Source of the DNA: Candidatus Promineifilum breve
GTDB taxonomy: Bacteria > Chloroflexota > Anaerolineae > Promineifilales > Promineifilaceae
Direction: 5' to 3'
NCBI RefSeq assembly: GCF_900066015.1
Contig: NZ_LN890655.1
Span: forward strand, 620,001 to 684,000
DNA: 64,000 nt
Position numbers and translations under genes: made by a program. Positions within the stretch are counted from its first letter, which is position 1. Every line of letters begins with the position of its first letter. The notes under the pieces are model-generated. The model was given only the letters and a program-made list of their open reading frames with translations, was not told the DNA's origin and did no database searches. This document shows, piece by piece, positions 43,874-52,746 of this stretch.

Positions 43874-45853
43874 TCAACCCTTGCCGTTGCCGGGCAAAGC
43901 CTCGTCCCACAGGCGCTCGATGTCGCCGGCGGAAAATTCCGCCCGATCAAGCAGCCGGCCCATGAAAGACGCGCAATACTCCGTAAAGCGATAACTATCG
44001 CGGCGGGCCGTCGCCTCCGGTTCGGGCCAGCGCGCGGCGTGGCCGGCGGCGCGAGGGGCCAGGACGAGGATGGCGTCGTGAGTCAGAGCGTGCATGTTGC
44101 TGATGTGGACCGACATCGGATGCTCGGCGTGGACGACGTAGCGATTGAGCAACACGAACCCGGCCTGGTGGAGCGCGGCGGTCAGGGCGGCCCAGGCTCG
44201 CGGTTGCCAGTGATGAAAGGTGAAGATGAGGCGGCCGCGTTCGGGCATCAATACTCGCCGGCACTCGCCAAAGATAGCCCCCATCGCCGCGACGTAATGG
44301 CGGGCCTCGCCGTCGCGCTCGGAGTTGACCGCCGCCGCCGTGCCGTCATAGGCCCAATCGGCCGCATCGGGCAGGAAGCGGCGCAGCCAGACGCGAAAAA
44401 AAGCGGCCAGATCGCCATACTGGATGCTGTCGAAATAGGGCGGGTCGGTGACGACGGCGTCGATGCTATGCGCCGCCACCGGCAAGCGCGTCGCTGAGCC
44501 TTGCCACAGGAAAAAACGGTGCGAATCGGCCCGCAAGTCGCCCGGCGACGCCACTTCCTGGCCGCCGTCGAACTCGCCGTCGATCACGCGCATGGTCGCC
44601 GCGCCGCCGTCCAGGCTGCGCTCGGTGGGGGCCGCCGCCCAGCGCCGCCCGCGGGCGATGCGACTATGGTAGAGCTTCTGTAGCGTGCCCGATGCCCGGC
44701 GCGGGTAGATGGGGTTATTTTCCAGCGCGGTATAGGGGAAGGAGTAGCCGTGATGGGCGAAGGTGTGGCGCACCGCGCCCGCCCGCCGCTTCTTGATCCC
44801 CTTGTGGCCGCACAACATGGAGTTGAATTCCAGCGACGTGGAGACCAGCAGGGCCAGATTCAGGCGCACAACGGGATCAGCGTCGGGCAGCAGGCGGGCC
44901 GCCGCGCTCAGAACGGCCAACTGGCGGCTGGAAAACAAATCCAGATAGGTGTGGACGTTGCGCCGCAAGAGCTGGATGGACTTGTCGCCCGCCTCCACAC
45001 AGAACTCCTCCGCGTTCAGGGGCAACCGGGCGCGGCCGTCGTCGGCCCGCGCCACGGCCGCCCGGTCGCGCCAATCGGGCGATTTGTGGAAGAGGCCGTG
45101 TTGGGGGCAATGTCCGGCGACGGCCAGCATAGCATACCGCGCGTAGAAGGGCAGCTCAGTCAACTCCCGGTAGCGTTCGCCGCACAGGTGGCACTCCGTT
45201 TCGCTCTTGTCGATGACCGTGACGGAGCCGCCCCGGCAACGATGGTCCCCAGCGTGCACCAGCTCGCCGCATTCGCCGCACCAGCTCAGGATGGCCCCAT
45301 CCGGCTCATGGCGCAGGGTCAGCGAATCGACGACGAGCACCTCGCGACAGCCACAGCGCCGCCGCAGGCCATAGAGCGTATACCACAGGGGAACCGGCTC
45401 ATCGCAGCGCGGGCAATGGCTGCGAAACGTATCGCCCAGCGCCTCGACCAACGCCTCATAGAACTGGTCAAAGGCGGCCTGCAAATCCGCCAACGGCCGC
45501 CCGGTCAGCGTCGCCCGCGCCTGCAACACCGGGATCGGATCGACGTCCACGCCCATCACCGACGCCCCCAGCCGGATGGCCTCATGCAGCGTCGTGCCCC
45601 CGCCCATCATCGGATCGAGAATCACCTTCCCCGCCAACCCGCCGGGGCGATAATAGTCCCGCGCCTCGGCATCATCGACCAGCCCCTTGAGGATCAGCCG
45701 GAAGGTGCTGCCGCAGCGTCGCCCCCACCACTTGTGCAAATAGGTGTTCGGCCGGTAGTGATGCTTATTGTACGTTTCATAGCGCGCCAGCCGGTCGGCA
45801 AAGGCGCTGTCAAACGACGAATCGATTGGCAGCCACTTGTCAGGGGGGATCAT
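43874..45853 (-). CDS. DNA methylase with zinc-ribbon insertions (COG1743-like)
   Basis: A 659-residue amino-methyltransferase. Residues 30-60 are YRPNTYLHKWWGRRCGSTFR, like the STLHLWWARRP start of COG1743. SAM-binding DPMMGGGTTLHEAIRLG is at 80-95. Residues about 140-260 insert several zinc-ribbon-like pairs (CPRC, CGCR, CGEC, CHLC, CPQH). The catalytic DPPY is at 470-473, then YFDSIQYGDL. The order places the GGGTT block before DPPY. It probably methylates adenine or cytosine amino groups in DNA. No restriction gene or specificity subunit flanks it, so it looks like an orphan. Confidence 0.8.
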   Translation of the reverse strand: MIPPDKWLPIDSSFDSAFADRLARYETYNKHHYRPNTYLHKWWGRRCGSTFRLILKGLVDDAEARDYYRPGGLAGKVILDPMMGGGTTLHEAIRLGASVMGVDVDPIPVLQARATLTGRPLADLQAAFDQFYEALVEALGDTFRSHCPRCDEPVPLWYTLYGLRRRCGCREVLVVDSLTLRHEPDGAILSWCGECGELVHAGDHRCRGGSVTVIDKSETECHLCGERYRELTELPFYARYAMLAVAGHCPQHGLFHKSPDWRDRAAVARADDGRARLPLNAEEFCVEAGDKSIQLLRRNVHTYLDLFSSRQLAVLSAAARLLPDADPVVRLNLALLVSTSLEFNSMLCGHKGIKKRRAGAVRHTFAHHGYSFPYTALENNPIYPRRASGTLQKLYHSRIARGRRWAAAPTERSLDGGAATMRVIDGEFDGGQEVASPGDLRADSHRFFLWQGSATRLPVAAHSIDAVVTDPPYFDSIQYGDLAAFFRVWLRRFLPDAADWAYDGTAAAVNSERDGEARHYVAAMGAIFGECRRVLMPERGRLIFTFHHWQPRAWAALTAALHQAGFVLLNRYVVHAEHPMSVHISNMHALTHDAILVLAPRAAGHAARWPEPEATARRDSYRFTEYCASFMGRLLDRAEFSAGDIERLWDEALPGNGKG

Positions 45854-45939
45854 TCGGACTATTGTATGAGCAATTCATTTACTCGCAATCCCAATGGGCG
45901 ACGTTTTCGCCCATGTGGCTATGATTCGTGAGATGCGCC

Positions 45940-46884
45940 ATGAATGAAATCCAGGAATTCTCGCAACAACTGCTCGACAACGTGGAGCGGGTCATCATCG
46001 GCAAGCGCGACGTGCTCGAACGACTCATGGTCGCCATCCTGTGCGAGGGGCACGTCTTGCTGGAGGACGTGCCGGGCACGGGCAAGACGATGCTGGCCCG
46101 CGCCCTGGCCGCCGGTCTGGGCATCGACTTCAAGCGGCTGCAATGCACCCCCGACCTGCTGCCCAACGACGTGACCGGCGTCTCGGTCTACGACCCGCAG
46201 CGCCAGGAGTTCGCCTTCATCCCCGGCCCGGTTTTCACCAATATCCTGCTGGCCGACGAGATCAACCGGGCCACGCCGCGCACCCAATCGGCCCTGCTGG
46301 AGGCGATGGGCGAGCGGCAGGTGACGGTCGACGGCGTCACGCGCCGTCTGGAGCCGCCCTTCCTGGTCATCGCCTCGCAGAATCCGGTCGAATATGAGGG
46401 CACGTTCCCCCTGCCGGAAGCCCAACTGGATCGTTTTTTTATGAAGTTGACCCTCGGCTATCTGGACGAGGCCACCGAGAGCCAGATGTTGCTCAACCTC
46501 GGCGGCGCGCACCCCATCGAGACGATTGGCGCGGTCGTCGATGGCCGTCGGCTGCCGGCGCTGGCCCGTCAGGTGTGGGACATCCACGTCGATGAGACGA
46601 TTCGCGCCTACATTGTGACATTGGCCTTTGCCACCCGCCGCCACAGCGATCTGCTGCTGGGGGCCAGCCCACGCGGCAGCCACGCCCTCTATCGCGCCGC
46701 CCAGGCCTACGCCGCCCTGCACGGCCGCGACTACGTCTTGCCCGACGACGTGAAATACCTGGCCGCCCCCGTCCTGGCCCACCGCTGTTTGCTTCATCCC
46801 GAAAGCGCCCTGCGCGGGGCCACCCTGCCCGACGTCATCGCCGGCATCATCCAGGAGGCGCCGCTCGCCATCGGGGAACTGTAG
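45940..46884 (+). CDS. MoxR-family AAA+ ATPase
   Basis: A 314-residue chaperone-like ATPase. Walker A EDVPGTGKTML begins at residue 43, Walker B ILLADEINRATPRTQSALLEAM follows, and IASQNPVEYEGTFPLPEAQLDRF holds sensor 1 and the conserved PLPEAQLDRF. MoxR proteins help assemble or activate enzyme complexes and membrane proteins. It is first of a MoxR-DUF58-DUF4129 operon. The ATG at 45940 is used; a GTG at 45928 is in frame. Confidence 0.94.
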   Translation: MNEIQEFSQQLLDNVERVIIGKRDVLERLMVAILCEGHVLLEDVPGTGKTMLARALAAGLGIDFKRLQCTPDLLPNDVTGVSVYDPQRQEFAFIPGPVFTNILLADEINRATPRTQSALLEAMGERQVTVDGVTRRLEPPFLVIASQNPVEYEGTFPLPEAQLDRFFMKLTLGYLDEATESQMLLNLGGAHPIETIGAVVDGRRLPALARQVWDIHVDETIRAYIVTLAFATRRHSDLLLGASPRGSHALYRAAQAYAALHGRDYVLPDDVKYLAAPVLAHRCLLHPESALRGATLPDVIAGIIQEAPLAIGEL

Positions 46885-46886
46885 CG

Positions 46887-48179
46887 ATGAACCAATTCCT
46901 GTGGCTGCTGCTATTGCTGCTGGGCGTCGCCTTCCTGCTGCGCGTCGATTTCATCTTCTACATCCTCTACGTCGCCGTGGGCGTCTTTGCCTGGAGTCGC
47001 TGGTATGCCGGCCGGGCGCTGCAAAACCTCACCGGCGAACGCCATTACCGGCGGCGGGCCTTCCTGGGCGAGACGGTCGAGATTCGCCTGACGCTGGTCA
47101 ACAAAAGCCGGCTGGCCCTGCCCTGGGTCGAGTTCCACGAGAGCGTGCCGCCCGAATTGCGGCTGGAGCAGGCCACGCGGCAAGTCGTGACCCTGCGCGG
47201 CCACCAGACGGCCGACTTCATCTACCACATCAAAGCCCAGCAGCGCGGCTACTACCAGCTGGGGCCGTTGCGCCTGTCCAGCGGCGATCTGTTCGGGCTG
47301 GCCCGCCAACGCCACGGCACGCTGCCGCCCGATCACCTGACCATCTACCCGCGCATCATCCCCCTGGCCCACCTGGGCTTGCCGTCGCGCCTGCCCTTCG
47401 GCACCATCGCCAGCCGCCAGCGCCTATTTGAAGACCCGGCCCGGCCGATGGGCGTGCGCGAGTTCCGCTCCGGCGACTCCTTGCGGCGCATGAACTGGAA
47501 GGCCAGCGCCCACACCCAGAAGCTGCTGGTGCGCACCTTCCAGCCGGCCATCTCGCTGGAGACGGCCATCCTGCTCGACCTCCACAGCACAACCTACGAG
47601 CGGCGCGACCGCTACACCGCCACGGAGTGGGCCATCGTGGTCGCCGCGTCGCTGGCCTCGCATCTGATCGATGCCCGGCAAAGTGTCGGCCTGATGACCA
47701 ACGGCATCGACCCGCTGCGGGTGCGCGAGGATACCCACGAGTTCGACGAAGTGACCGGCCGGCTGCTCTTTCAGGCGCCGGCCGATAAGGGGCCGGCCGC
47801 TTTCATGGCCCCGGCCATCGCCCCGCGCAACGGCCGCCCGCAATTGATGAAGCTCCTCGAACAGTTGGCCCGCGTAGAGACGGCCGAGACGGTGCCGTTC
47901 GTCGAATGGGCCTCGCCAATCAGCGTGGGCCTCAATTGGGGGGTGACCATCCTGGCGATCACCGCGCGCGGCGACGCCCGCATCGCCAACACCCTGCACC
48001 ACATGGCGCGGGCCGGGTTCAACCCCATCCTGATCGCCGTCGAGCCGGACGCCAATTTCGCCCTCGTGCGCGAGCGCGGCCGGCGGCTGGGCTTCCAGGC
48101 CTTCAACGTCACCGACCGGCGCGACCTGACCCCCTGGCAACAGCCGCAACACCTTTCGTCCCGGAGCCAAACGCGATGA
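46887..48179 (+). CDS. DUF58 (VWA-like) membrane protein
   Basis: A 430-residue protein with two N-terminal hydrophobic helices (about 4-38), then a beta-rich region with GETVEIRLTLVNKSRLALPWVEF and DUF58 core FEDPARPMGVREFRSGDSLRRMNWKASAHTQKLLVRTF. The DSLRRMNWKASA motif is diagnostic. These proteins contain a von Willebrand A-like domain and function with MoxR ATPases. It starts two bases after the MoxR stop, and its TGA overlaps the ATG of the next gene. Confidence 0.92.
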   Translation: MNQFLWLLLLLLGVAFLLRVDFIFYILYVAVGVFAWSRWYAGRALQNLTGERHYRRRAFLGETVEIRLTLVNKSRLALPWVEFHESVPPELRLEQATRQVVTLRGHQTADFIYHIKAQQRGYYQLGPLRLSSGDLFGLARQRHGTLPPDHLTIYPRIIPLAHLGLPSRLPFGTIASRQRLFEDPARPMGVREFRSGDSLRRMNWKASAHTQKLLVRTFQPAISLETAILLDLHSTTYERRDRYTATEWAIVVAASLASHLIDARQSVGLMTNGIDPLRVREDTHEFDEVTGRLLFQAPADKGPAAFMAPAIAPRNGRPQLMKLLEQLARVETAETVPFVEWASPISVGLNWGVTILAITARGDARIANTLHHMARAGFNPILIAVEPDANFALVRERGRRLGFQAFNVTDRRDLTPWQQPQHLSSRSQTR

Positions 48180-49894
48180 GCACCCGCCGCCGGCGCACCA
48201 TCCGCAACAAGGGCGTGATCGCCGCCGCCCGCCTGCGCCGCGCGCCGGAGCCCGGCGAACGCCTCATCTTTCGCACCGACCCGTTGACCCGGCGGTTCAT
48301 TCGCCCACTGCTCATCACCCTGCTGGCGACGTCGGTGAGCGTGGCGCTGCTGGTCATCCTGCGCATCGCCACACCGGAAATGGAATGGATGCTTCTTGTT
48401 CCGCTGTGCTTCTTGGCCGCGCTGGAGGGGACTTATACCGCCGCCTGGCTCAGCAACCCGGACAGCCGCGCCGTGGATCGTGGGGTCTATCGGGCGGCCG
48501 AAGTGCTGCTGCTCATCGTGATTGCCCGCGTCTATAGCTGGATCGTCTTCGGCCAGGGCATCCCGTCGCCGGACGAGATGCGCCTGTTTCTGACCGCGCC
48601 GCTGGCCGTGCTCAGCGTCGCCGGCTTCGTCTCGACCACGGTGGTCACGCTCATCGCCTGGTGGCTGGCCGTCACCGTCAGCCGGATATTCGTCAAGCTG
48701 GACGCGAGCGCCGAAGAGTTGAACTTCTACACCCTCTCCCCGGCCGAGCAGAAAGCGCAGGCCGATAATGTGCCCATTCAGGTCGCCCGCGAGGAATTGT
48801 TGCGCAACTATACCTACCTCTGGCTCAACGGCGGCATGGTGATGGTGGTTGTCGCCGCCCTGAGCACGTTTGAAGTCAATCAATTCGCCAACGTCATCAA
48901 CCCGTTCGAGATCACCCGCCTGGGTCTCAGCGCGGCCATGCTGTTGGCCCTGATGACCTATTTTCTGGTCGGCTTCTGGCTGCTCAGCCACGCGCGGCTG
49001 CTGCGGATGAATGCCCGCTGGCTGATGGACGGCGCGGCCAAGGATGCCGGCGTGGAGCGCGGCTGGCAGCGGAGTTCGTTCGCCATTCTGGCGATCATCG
49101 CTCTGGTCGCCGCCTTCCTGCCCATCGGTTCGACGCTGGCGATCAGCCGCATCCTGTCCGCCGGTCTGGCCGGTCTCGGCTATCTGGCCAGCCGCGTCTT
49201 TGCCCTCATCAGCTATTGGTTCGTCTCGGCCCTGCTCTGGCTCACCCGCAACGCGGAGGACGCGCCCCTCCAACCGCTGCGGCCGACGCCCCCGCCCCCC
49301 CCCGTGGCGCCGCCGCCGCCGCTAACCGCGACCAATCCGATCACCAGCATGGTGATCAGTTCCGCCTTCTGGGCCTTGGTCATCGCCATCATTATCGCCG
49401 CCCTGCTCTTCTTCCTGCGCGAGCGGGGCTATCGCGTGGATACCGGCCGGCTACCCGGTTACTGGGCCGCCGCCACCGCCTGGCTGCGCGCCGCCTGGGC
49501 CAGACTGACCGGCCGCGCCCGCGCCGCCGGCCGGGGGCTACAGGCGCGTTTTCGCGGGCCAGGCGACGGGCCACCGCCGCCGCCGAGGGTGGCGGCGCGG
49601 CCGCGGTTCCTGCGCCTGGGCGGCCTCTCGCCGCGCGAGCAGGTGCGCTTCTACTACCTGTCGCTGGTGCGGCGGGCCACGGAGCGCGGCGTCAATCGCC
49701 AGGACAGCGCGACGCCGCTGGAATACACCGACCAACTACGCCAGGCCTGGCCTGAAGCCGAGGATGACATCGAGGAATTAACCCAATCGTTTCTGGCGGC
49801 CCGCTACAGCCCCCAACCGATTGAGAAGGGCGACGCCCTGACCATGAAGGAACGCTGGAACCGGGTGCGCAACCGCCTACGCGGGCGCAAGTAG
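48176..49894 (+). CDS. DUF4129-domain membrane protein
   Basis: A 572-residue polytopic membrane protein. About eight hydrophobic segments lie between residues 40 and 435, interrupted by a proline-rich linker (PTPPPPPVAPPPPL at about 375). The C-terminal cytoplasmic domain (LSPREQVRFYYLSLVRRATERGVNRQDSATPLEYTDQL) is DUF4129, commonly found C-terminal to transglutaminase-like TgpA proteins in MoxR/DUF58 operons. Here no transglutaminase core is visible, so the operon is a reduced form. The ATG overlaps the DUF58 stop (ATGA). Confidence 0.85.
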   Translation: MSTRRRRTIRNKGVIAAARLRRAPEPGERLIFRTDPLTRRFIRPLLITLLATSVSVALLVILRIATPEMEWMLLVPLCFLAALEGTYTAAWLSNPDSRAVDRGVYRAAEVLLLIVIARVYSWIVFGQGIPSPDEMRLFLTAPLAVLSVAGFVSTTVVTLIAWWLAVTVSRIFVKLDASAEELNFYTLSPAEQKAQADNVPIQVAREELLRNYTYLWLNGGMVMVVVAALSTFEVNQFANVINPFEITRLGLSAAMLLALMTYFLVGFWLLSHARLLRMNARWLMDGAAKDAGVERGWQRSSFAILAIIALVAAFLPIGSTLAISRILSAGLAGLGYLASRVFALISYWFVSALLWLTRNAEDAPLQPLRPTPPPPPVAPPPPLTATNPITSMVISSAFWALVIAIIIAALLFFLRERGYRVDTGRLPGYWAAATAWLRAAWARLTGRARAAGRGLQARFRGPGDGPPPPPRVAARPRFLRLGGLSPREQVRFYYLSLVRRATERGVNRQDSATPLEYTDQLRQAWPEAEDDIEELTQSFLAARYSPQPIEKGDALTMKERWNRVRNRLRGRK

Positions 49895-50027
49895 ACGATT
49901 AGCCCGACTCCTGTTACAAATGCCGGGAAACAAAGACCTGACGGAGCGGCGAGCCCCACCCCGGGCCACACCCTTGCCGGAGTAAAATTTTTCGCCATCC
50001 TGTCAGGTCCGACACTGGAGAATTAGT

Positions 50028-51554
50028 ATGCAACCTATCGTTGAATGTGTTCCCAACTTCAGCAACGGCCGCGACCCGGAGGTCTACGGCCGCATCGTGG
50101 ACGCCATTCGCGGCGTACCGGCCGTCCAGGTGCTGGACGTGAGCGCCGACGCCGACCACAACCGCACCGTCGTCACCTACGCCGGGCCGCCCGACGCTGT
50201 CGTGGAGGCCGGCTTCCGGGCCATCGCCGTCGCCCGCGAACTCATCGATCTGGAGCATCATCGCGGTGAGCACCCGCGCATCGGCGCGACCGACGTCTTC
50301 CCGTTCATCCCCGTGCGCGGGGTGACGATGGACGAGTGCGTGTTGCTGGCGCGGCGGCTGGGCCAGCGCGTCGGCGACGAGTTGGGCGTGGCCGTCTATC
50401 TCTATGGCGCGGCGGCTACCCGCCCGGAGCGCGAGAGTCTGGCCGCCATCCGCAAGGGAGAGTATGAACTCTGGCGCGACGAAGTGGCCGCCAACCCCGA
50501 CCGCCGGCCGGACTTCGGCCCGGCCGAGCCGCGCCGCTGGGGGGCCACGGTCATCGGCGCGCGGCCGTTCCTCATCGCCTACAACCTCTACCTCAACAGC
50601 GACGACGTGGCCGTGGCCGAGGCCATCGCCCGCGCCATCCGCCACACCAGCGGCGGGCTGCGCTTTGTGCAGGCGCGCGGCTTCCTGGTCGAGGGGCAGG
50701 CCCAGGTCAGCATGAATCTGACCAACTTCGACCGCACGCCCATCCACCGGGTGCAGGAACTGGTGCGGCGCGAGGCGGCCCAGCATGGCCTGACGATTAC
50801 CCGCGCCGAGCTTGTCGGCCTCGTCCCGCAGAAAGCGCTGCTGGATAGCGCCAAGTGGTACCTGCAACTGGGCGACATGCCCGATGAGCAGGTGCTGGAG
50901 CAGAGCCTGCAAGCGCCGGCCGCGGCCGAACCCCCGGCCGATTCTTCCCAGCCGGGCCGCTTTGCCGACCTGGTGGCCGCGTCCACGCCGACGCCCGGCG
51001 GCGGGTCTGTGGCCGCGCTGGTAGGCGCGCTGGCCGCCGCTTTGGCCCAGATGGCCGCCGGCCTCACCGTCGGCCGCAAAAAGTACGCCGACGTGGGCGA
51101 GCAGGCCGGGCGCATCCTGGACGAGGCCGAAGCCATCCGGCGCGAACTGGTGGCCGCCATCGAGGAGGACGCGGCTTCCTTCGAGGCGATTCTGGCCGTC
51201 GTCCGCAACAAGGAGATGGGCGAGGCCGACAAAGCCGCCGCGCTGGAGGCGGCCACGATCCACGCCGGCGAAGTGCCGTTGCGCGTGGCCCGCCGCAGCC
51301 GCGACGCCGCCCGCCTGGCCCAGACCATCGCCGCCATCGGCAACGTCAACGCCGCCACCGATGCCGCCGTGGGCACGATCATGGCCCGCGCCGCCACCCA
51401 GGCTGCCGGTCTCAACGTGAAGGTCAACGGGGCCGGCCTCAAGGATCGGGCGCGGGCCGACGCCTGGGCGGCCGAGGTCGATGCGTTGGTCGAGGAAGTC
51501 GAACAGTTGGCGCGCGCCGCCGTAGCCACAGCCGGGGAGCACGGGGGCGCGTAG
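50028..51554 (+). CDS. Glutamate formimidoyltransferase / formimidotetrahydrofolate cyclodeaminase fusion
   Basis: A 508-residue two-domain enzyme. Residues 1-300 are the formimidoyltransferase (VECVPNFSNGRD, HPRIGATDVFPFIPVRGVTM, NFDRTPIHRVQELV) and residues 315-505 the cyclodeaminase (VAASTPTPGGGSVAALVGALAAALAQM). The transferase moves the formimino group from histidine-derived formiminoglutamate to tetrahydrofolate; the second domain then makes 5,10-methenyl-THF and ammonia. Fusion is the animal FTCD arrangement, found in some bacteria too. No other hut genes are adjacent. The ribosome site is CTGGAG, ten bases before the ATG. Confidence 0.94.
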   Translation: MQPIVECVPNFSNGRDPEVYGRIVDAIRGVPAVQVLDVSADADHNRTVVTYAGPPDAVVEAGFRAIAVARELIDLEHHRGEHPRIGATDVFPFIPVRGVTMDECVLLARRLGQRVGDELGVAVYLYGAAATRPERESLAAIRKGEYELWRDEVAANPDRRPDFGPAEPRRWGATVIGARPFLIAYNLYLNSDDVAVAEAIARAIRHTSGGLRFVQARGFLVEGQAQVSMNLTNFDRTPIHRVQELVRREAAQHGLTITRAELVGLVPQKALLDSAKWYLQLGDMPDEQVLEQSLQAPAAAEPPADSSQPGRFADLVAASTPTPGGGSVAALVGALAAALAQMAAGLTVGRKKYADVGEQAGRILDEAEAIRRELVAAIEEDAASFEAILAVVRNKEMGEADKAAALEAATIHAGEVPLRVARRSRDAARLAQTIAAIGNVNAATDAAVGTIMARAATQAAGLNVKVNGAGLKDRARADAWAAEVDALVEEVEQLARAAVATAGEHGGA

Positions 51555-51555
51555 G

Positions 51556-52623
51556 TTGTTTCGTCAAACCGGGTGGGTGGGTCACCGATTGGGCGCGGTC
51601 TTAGGGGCGTGGCTGCTCCTACTGGCCGCCTGTGGGCCGCCAGCAACGGCCGTTGTCGGCCCCACGCCGGCGGCTGTTGTCCAGACCGCGCCGCCGCGCC
51701 CGGCGGGCAGCGCTACGCCGTCCGCGACCGCGCCCGCCACACCAGCGCCCTCCGTCGCCGCGCCGCCGTCGCCCACCAGCATCCAGACCGCGCTGCCGCC
51801 CAATACGGCCGCGCCTACCACGCCGCCAACCGCCACCGCGCCGCCGCCGACCTTCACCCCCCCGCCCCCGCCGCCGTCGCTGGCGGGCGAGCATCTCCTC
51901 TGGCCGCGCCCAGTGCCGCTTGCCAGCCAAATGTGGACAGATAAAAGCTATCCTTATGGCAGCACGCGCGGCGGGGCGTTGCGGCCCCATACCGGCGTCG
52001 AATTCGGCGTGGGCGCGGGGACGCCGGTGCTGGCCGTCGCGCCGGGCACGGTCGTCGCCGCGGGCAATGACGCCCAGCTCGCCTATGGGCCGCAGACCGA
52101 TTTCTACGGCAATCTGGTCATCGTGGAACTGGAGGGCGGCGCGCCGACGTTCGTGTTGTACGGCCACCTGTCGGAAGTCAGCGTGGCCGTGGGGCAAACC
52201 GTGGCCGCGGGCGACGTGCTGGGCCTGTCCGGGGCCACGGGCGTGGCCGATGGGCCGCACCTGCATTTCGAGGTGCGCGTTGGGGCAAACGACTATAGCG
52301 CGACGCGCAACCCATTGCTCTGGCTGGTCCCGCTGCCCCAGACCGGCGTCGTGGCCGGGCGCGTCGTCAGCCCGTCGGGCGAGTTGCTACACGAAGCGCC
52401 CATCACATTGCGCCGCGTCGATGCCCCCGCCGCCTATACGGCCACCACGTCTTACGCGTTGGGCGAACCGAACAGCGACGGGATCGACGAGAACTTCGCC
52501 GTCGATGACGTGGTGGGCGGTTTCTATGAAGTGATCGTGGACAACGGCCGGCGGCGCTTCACCACCGAGCTGTGGGTCTATCCCGGCCGGATCAACTGGG
52601 TCGAGTTGGTCGTGGGGCCGTGA
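51556..52623 (+). CDS. M23 (LytM-like) peptidase lipoprotein with variant zinc site
   Basis: A 355-residue secreted lipoprotein, start TTG at 51556. The signal ends at LLLAAC (Cys26). Residues 30-110 are a Pro/Thr/Ala-rich linker. The LytM domain is about 115-250: the first zinc motif is HTGVEFGVGAGTPV (His145, with Glu149 in the place of the normal Asp), and the later motif GPHLHFEV has His235 and His237; HLS at 204 is also present. A C-terminal beta domain (about 262-355) follows. It probably cuts or binds peptidoglycan outside the membrane. The start is one base after the preceding stop. Confidence 0.85.
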   Translation: MFRQTGWVGHRLGAVLGAWLLLLAACGPPATAVVGPTPAAVVQTAPPRPAGSATPSATAPATPAPSVAAPPSPTSIQTALPPNTAAPTTPPTATAPPPTFTPPPPPPSLAGEHLLWPRPVPLASQMWTDKSYPYGSTRGGALRPHTGVEFGVGAGTPVLAVAPGTVVAAGNDAQLAYGPQTDFYGNLVIVELEGGAPTFVLYGHLSEVSVAVGQTVAAGDVLGLSGATGVADGPHLHFEVRVGANDYSATRNPLLWLVPLPQTGVVAGRVVSPSGELLHEAPITLRRVDAPAAYTATTSYALGEPNSDGIDENFAVDDVVGGFYEVIVDNGRRRFTTELWVYPGRINWVELVVGP

Positions 52624-52643
52624 TAGGTCAGAGTGAAGAGAAA

Positions 52644-52745
52644 GAATTCAACACGGATTTACACGGATTTCACGGATAGGGCACGGATAGGGCATCGATT
52701 CAATCCGTATCTTCCGTGAAATCCGTGCCAATCCGGGTTGAATTC
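52644..52745. repeat. Hairpin of the CACGGATT family, convergent gap
   Basis: GAATTCAACACGGATT plus TACACGGATTTCACGGA on the left pairs with the right half TCCGTGAAATCCGTG, then CCAATCCGGGTTGAATTC, with three mismatches over about 32 positions. A central segment repeats GGGCACGGATA. It fills the gap between the M23 gene and the DUF1461 gene, both ending here. Confidence 0.88.
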
Positions 52746-52746
52746 A

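Noticed and set aside
49935-50009. Inverted repeat GACCTGAC/GTCAGGTC in the leader of the formimidoyltransferase gene as a folate riboswitch
   Set aside because: Only 8 bp over a 59-base loop, and I could not match the conserved core of the tetrahydrofolate riboswitch.
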